Assembly: GCA_963575745.1 (NCBI GenBank)
Contig: CAUYUJ010000647.1
Span: 467,501-531,500, forward strand
Origin: Prorocentrum cordatum
Taxonomy: Eukaryota > Sar > Dinophyceae > Prorocentrales > Prorocentraceae
Length of the DNA: 64,000 bases
Direction: 5' to 3'
Positions 59,946 to 64,000 of the stretch are shown piece by piece. Both the position numbers and the translations under genes were made by a program. Positions within the stretch are counted from its first letter, which is position 1. The number at the start of each line of letters is the position of its first letter. The notes under the pieces are model-generated. The model saw only the letters and a list, made by a program, of their open reading frames with translations. It ran no database searches and had not been told where the DNA came from.

Positions 59946-60245
59946 GACGCAGGAAGAAACTGACGCGCTGGATGCATAGGATTTCCGAGAAATGCGGCTC
60001 GCGCATTAGTCCGGACAAGGCAAAGCGCCAGCCGTCAGACCTGATGGCCGGAGATTGGGACGGGTGTTTTTGCAATCGTAGTTTAATTAGTTCATTTGGT
60101 TGGCGTCGACTGCAGCATACCGTCGACAAAACAGGAGGAGGAGGATTGGGAGCGGGAGGGGGATGGGGAGGACGAATGGGAGAATGGGAGAAGGAGGAAA
60201 TCGGAATCGGAGTCGGATCAAACGCAAAGCGTCGCAGCAACTACA
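59946..60245. other. spacer with a GGA-rich patch, no gene recognised
   Basis: A (GGA)n/GGGA-rich patch lies at about 60135-60195. A plus frame from 59927 starts with natural sequence (RISPDKAKRQPSDLMAGDWD) but fades into repeat. Confidence 0.4.
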
Positions 60246-60734
60246 CTATTTCGGTTTTACACCCCTGGGAAGCCTGTCGAGATACTCCCGCCTCTTAAGC
60301 GTGAGTTGGGTATCCGAGCATGGCTTGGCAAGGCCATGGACCTGCTGCGATCCGTACCGAGCACACTTGCGACACCACCACAGACGTCTCACAGCACTAT
60401 GCAACATGGTGTGGGAAGCATGAACGAACCCTCCACTAATGTGCACAACTCCTGATCCTGGGGCCGCCTGGTACATGTTGCCTCTGACTGATGCAGGAGG
60501 GCGGCAGTTGGAGCCTGGCCATCTGGTCCTGGCCGCTTGACTCGACGATGAAAAGCACCTGAGGCAACTCCTGCCTTCGTTGCCTATCTGATGGGCGGAG
60601 GTAAACAGGGCGACTGCAGCGGGCGGAGGCGGCGGCACTGGAGGGGGATGGGGGAGGAGGAGGAGGAGGAGAATGAGGAGGAGCAGCACCAGGCTCGGAT
60701 GATCGAGGACTGTCAGGCTTTCTGCCGGTGGCAC
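60246..60734 (-). pseudogene. antisense LINE C-terminal zinc-ribbon-like tail
   Basis: On the minus strand, GGFVHASHTMLHSAVRRLWW then CRKCARYGSQQVHGLAKPCS and LKRREYLDRLPRGVKPK form an H-x2-H, C-x2-C, C tail with a basic RL-RG-KP ending. It resembles the tail at 58403-58131 in layout. A (GGA)n tract codes for the Pro/Leu-rich N-terminal part. It probably belongs with the RT relic at 61799-61500. Confidence 0.45.
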
Positions 60735-61499
60735 TCACGACGTCCAAATTCGCTAGCATTAGCTTCTTCCGAATCAGGCAATCTTCGCTCTCGATCTCCA
60801 GAGACTTCAATATCTTCTGATTTTTCGGCACTCTCACCCGCTCTGCAGCATGCCCAGACAGTTCGTCCACCACAGTACTTCTGACCACAAGTTGAGAACG
60901 TATGTCCCTCCTCAGAATCTTGTCTTGCGCCAGATGAGAAGGAACCCGCGCAATTGTCATCTGGAGCGCTTGCCTGTCCTTTCAACAGGCCACCGATGGC
61001 TCGCCAGTTGGCGGCAAGCTCTCCCCCAGAACGAGGGTATTTTTGCGACCGCCACACTTCAATCACGGCGTCATTGCCAGGCACGAAACGACGGGCCTTT
61101 GGGTATAGTTGATGGCACGCGTCAGACACGCCAACCTTCCCCGTGGAACAATTTGCTGCGGCCCAACCAGTGGCCTGTAAATAGCGGAGGCAGTCGGAGC
61201 AGGGAAAGTAGAGAAATGGTCGCAACAGCGAGGCCCACTCTTCTGATCAGGGGGATCTTGGAGCCAGGGCCTCTTGAGGCAGCCCTGAAACGACAACAGG
61301 CTCCTCGGTACCCTCTCCAAGCACCCCAAAAAAGGTTCCCCCTCGTTGATACCCATGATATCCCAACTTCTGCTGGACGGGTGAGTCAACCTCGAGTCAA
61401 CCGCATGCTGTCATGTCACTCTGAGCAATCGCCTCTGGAACAAAATAATCAGACGCATCATCGATGGGATGGCCCGAGTTGCGCTCACACAGCCAGGAT
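60735..61499 (-). pseudogene. antisense LINE relic, unassigned part
   Basis: Minus-strand frames (61225-60713: FLYFPCSDCLRYLQATGWAA, and others) have natural composition but many frame changes. By position they lie between the RT C-terminus (61799-61500) and the zinc-ribbon-like tail (60734-60246), so they probably belong to the same element. Confidence 0.35.
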
Positions 61500-61799
61500 C
61501 TATGCATGGCGTTCTTCGCGCGCTGTCCTGCATCTACGGCAGAGGTCATCACTGATCAAGCCAGTGTCTTGCCTTCGGGGTTGCGTCCAAGATCTCCCCC
61601 CCACGGCAGAATTGACAAGGGCGTCAGCTACTTGTCTACCTCTGGGTACCTGCTGCAACTGACGTGCGAGCGTTCGCAAAAGCACGTTGTTGGCCCCTCC
61701 CTCGAGGCCTGCGCGACAACAGTGATTGGCTGCCTGCCGCCAAAGTTTGTAAGCTTGATCTCCTTCGAATTCTTGCAGCAAGTCGGCAGCCTGATCCAC
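61500..61799 (-). pseudogene. antisense LINE reverse-transcriptase C-terminal relic
   Basis: The frame reads ANHCCRAGLEGGANNVLLRT, LARQLQQVPRGRQVADALVN, then SAVGGRSWTQPRRQDTGLIS and DDLCRRCRTAREERHA. The ending (W-x-R---GL---LC-RC---E--H) is the typical zinc-binding segment behind the RT thumb in many LINEs. It is cut off upstream, where the plus-strand LINE-2 begins at 61856. Confidence 0.5.
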
Positions 61800-61855
61800 G
61801 CCAACTATCGAAACATCGTGGCAAAACCAACATCGCTGCTAGTGCCATGCCTCGG

Positions 61856-61894
61856 TTTGGCTCAAGCAATTGGCTCAAGCAACCTCGGCTCAAG
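61856..61894 (+). other. three serial spliced-leader relicts
   Basis: TTTGGCTCAAG (61856-61866), TTGGCTCAAG (61870-61879) and GGCTCAAG (61887-61894) are the 3' 11, 10 and 8 nt of the dinoflagellate spliced leader, each followed by CAA. Serial truncated leaders are known as marks of repeated cycles of trans-splicing and retroposition. The ATG of LINE-2 ORF1 (61958) lies 63 nt downstream. Confidence 0.75.
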
Positions 61895-61957
61895 CAACCT
61901 CCGCTGTATAACTTTGCGATTCTGCATACCCGGCGCGTGCGCAGTGTCTGCGAAGAC

Positions 61958-63023
61958 ATGCACAAGCTAGCGGGAGCGGCAACGGGCGCGACACCAGCAC
62001 GCAAGGAAGTACGCAGGGACTTGGGGAAGGAACTCATGGATGCATCGAGCGACGATGGTGCGAACACAGGTGAAGCTTTGGAGAAGCCTCCGGATTGGTT
62101 CGTGGCCTTCGCGAAGGGGCAGAACAAGAAATTCGACAAAATCATCAAGAACATGCACGATATGCACGTCAAGATTGAGGAAATAAAGGATAAGACCGAT
62201 GACATGGACGAGAGGTTGAACGACGTGGAGCTGGAGGTGGGCAACATAAAGCTAGACCTGGAGGACATGGTCACCCAAGGAAACGTGAAGAGCGCGATGG
62301 AGGAAGTAATGGAGAGCACGATGAATGAGGAGGGGATGAAGGACACCATGAAGAACATAATGCAAACTATAATTGAGGAGATGGTGGAGGAGAAGATGAA
62401 GCATACGAAGCAGGAGACACATGGAGGGGGGACCCGAGCTGTACCACAGGGCGGAAAGGGAGGCGCAAAAGGAGGAGGAGCAGCAGAAGGAGGATGAGAG
62501 AACGAGGAGCGTCTCAGGCAGGTGCTGGCCTTCGGCTTCTCCGACCAGAAGTTGTCCAGCGCTATCGAAACCGAGTTGAAGAACGTCCTCGAAGCTGCTC
62601 CCGGGCGGCTGCACGGCCGCAGTGGGTGCGTTCACCAACCCGGCAAAGATGGGGGTCCTAACTTTCCAATCCGTCCACGAGAAGATCAAGTTTTACAAGG
62701 CTGTCCGCCTGAACACAGACCCCAGCATCATAGGGGGCCTCTTCTTCAGGAACAATTTGACAAAGGACGAGAGAGCAGTTGATAAGACATTGGGGTACAC
62801 CAAGCATCATATACTGAACGAGGGAAAGGCGAAGGATGGTGAAGTGGAGATTTTATGGAGGAAAAAGCTCGTTACAGCAAAAGGTAAGAAAGTTGCTTGG
62901 TTCGGTGAGGGTGGCAATTGGCATGTCCGGACTCTGGCAAAAGCCGTCGAGAATTTGATCGATGAGTCGATGAAGGATTGGTGGGCTAAGCAGGGCCCCG
63001 ATCCAGCCACGGACAGCGATTGA
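61958..63023 (+). pseudogene. LINE-2 ORF1 (coiled-coil RNA-binding-type protein), frameshifted
   Basis: ATG 61958 opens MHKLAGAATGATPARKEVRR. A long charged helix follows (FAKGQNKKFDKIIKNMHDMH, KIEEIKDKTDDMDERLNDVE and LEVGNIKLDLEDMV), a clear coiled coil with heptad spacing. The frame ends at TGA 62495 in a Gly/Lys-rich linker. LRQVLAFGFSDQKLSSAIET (about 62515) continues in the same frame, and a shift near 62615 leads to VLTFQSVHEKIKFYKAVRLN, GLFFRNNLTKDERAVDKTLG and EVEILWRKKLVTAKGKKVAW, ending TGA 63021. The last part looks like a compact RNA-binding core. In LINEs, ORF1 coats the RNA. Confidence 0.65.
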
Positions 63024-63107
63024 CACTTCCAGGGCGCAAAAGCTGGCGCGCCGGCAAGGCTTTCACAAGCGAGCGCCGACGCAAAATAATCCAGCATTTG
63101 TGCAGAT

Positions 63108-64000
63108 ACGCATGGGGTGGAATTTGTTATTATATCTTACAACATTCATTCATTCATGGATTTTGACACGAGGTTCGAAGCCATATTACATGAGGTCGGG
63201 AACACACGCTGGGACGTGTTCTTGTTCGCAGAAGCTTGGAGGGGATCCAGAGATGAAGTGTTCACCACAGAAGGGGGGGCATGCGTGGTTTGGAAGTGGA
63301 GGCACCAAAAGATCCAATGGCGTAGGTTTCCTTTTGCACCGCAGATGGGGATATACATCCTTCAAAGCAGTGTCTGAGAGAGTGGCGATGCTTACGCTCA
63401 CCGGGGACGCTTCGAAGTTGAATCTGGTCAGCGTGTACATGCCGCACTCCAAATATACAGACATTGACGTGGAAGCAGTGTGCGAAAGTTTGGAGTCGCT
63501 GCTGCTCTTTCCCGGTCACTTTATTGTTGCAGGTGACTTGAATGCAGAAGTCGGGCCGCGATCGCTGATTGACGATGAAGAAGCCAATATCTTGGGACCA
63601 AACCCGATCAATGCACGGAACCAGCGAGGGGAGTGGCTGCTTCACTGGTGTTCCCTCCACGATTTCTTCCTTGCCAACGCGTTCGACTCAGCTGATCCAG
63701 AGCAGCTTTGGACGTACGCCAATGGATCGTCACGGAAACAACTCGACTTCATGATCTTTCCGGCCAGCTGGAAACCGCGAGTGAGGAAGTGCAGAGTTAC
63801 GCCGAGCATCGACACCGTGTCAGACCACCGACCGCTCAGGATGCGCGTGCTTCTCGGCTCAGACTGTGAGAGAAAGACTCCCGTTTCGAAGTCCGCTTGG
63901 GGGCCGGATGTAGATTTGGCCAGCTATCATTCGTCTTTGGATCAGTTGTTGCAGGAGCAGCTTGCCAACGCAGGTGACCCTTCTGAGGCTGCAGTCCAGG
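63108..64000 (+). pseudogene. LINE-2 ORF2: APE-type endonuclease, partial
   Basis: The domain starts EFVIISYNIHSFMDFDTRFE (63117), in the same frame as the end of ORF1; TGA 63021 and TAA 63087 lie between. Glu is in VFLFAEAWRGS (about 63221). Seven G at 63273-63279 shift the frame; reading then continues without a stop to 64000: LTGDASKLNLVSVYMPHSKY, FIVAGDLNAEVGPRS (about 63514-63558, with Asp and Asn), TYANGSSRKQLDFMIF (Asp at about 63748) and VSDHRPLRMRV (Asp-His at about 63825). All catalytic positions are kept. The start codon is unclear; there is no ATG in frame at the domain start. Confidence 0.8.

Larger units (their letters stand above)
61856..64000 (+). mobile_element. LINE-like retrotransposon, element 2 (5' part, runs off the window)
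   Basis: Leader relicts, an ORF1 with coiled coil and conserved C-terminal core, then an APE-type endonuclease reading to the last base of the window. It inserted in opposite orientation to the LINE relic at 58.1-61.8 kb. Lesions are few (a frameshift near 62500-62620 in ORF1 and one extra G at 63273-63279), so it is younger than element 1. RT and RNase H are expected beyond 64000. Confidence 0.8.

Overview
The window looks like a piece of a dinoflagellate nuclear genome. The best evidence is a 20-nt match to the conserved dinoflagellate spliced leader (15502-15521), with truncated or serial leader relicts at 2784 and 61856. High GC, non-GT (GC-AG) intron signals, very dense microsatellites and decayed LINE and Ty1/copia elements agree with this. 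I cannot name the species; the spliced-leader, intron and retroelement families are recognised from general knowledge, not from a search.

Layout. 0-8.2 kb: a decayed LINE-like element (2784-7861) lying between two (GTC)n tracts, with a spliced-leader relict at its 5' end and the unusual domain order endonuclease - RNase H - reverse transcriptase. 8.2-31 kb: mostly non-coding and repeat-rich, with (CATA)n blocks around a possible 1.4-kb inverted-repeat element, a 155-bp introner-like element (13291), a leader-tagged retroposed sequence (15.5 kb), a 100-bp minisatellite (16-17.2 kb), GC-rich anonymous DNA and several foldback and dispersed repeats. 31-35.8 kb: six copies of a ~280-bp repeat around an EF-hand protein gene (32.7-34.1 kb). 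36.3-42.5 kb: a Ty1/copia polyprotein (gag, protease, integrase, RT, RNase H, then a membrane tail and a SAP-like motif) broken by about eight frameshifts or stops. 43-50 kb: minisatellites and a 90-bp satellite family, in one unit of which a huge CACACG tract has grown. 51.36-54.27 kb: the clearest host gene, a secreted M43 (pappalysin-like) zinc metalloprotease in at least five exons. 55-58 kb: a diverged satellite array and small repeats. 58-64 kb: antisense LINE 3' relics, interrupted by the 5' part of a second plus-strand LINE that runs off the window.

How it fits together. The most interesting theme is intron birth. The metalloprotease intron at 53907-54104 is a complete terminal-inverted-repeat element with a central GGCGC hairpin, flanked by a CAGGTC duplication that supplies both splice sites. 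Relatives sit at two other exon junctions of the same gene and at 13291, 54907 and 57760. This fits introner-like elements still recognisable as transposons. A second theme is retroposition of trans-spliced transcripts: both LINE ORF1 regions lie just downstream of spliced-leader relicts. Few host genes are recognisable; most long open frames are translations of microsatellites.
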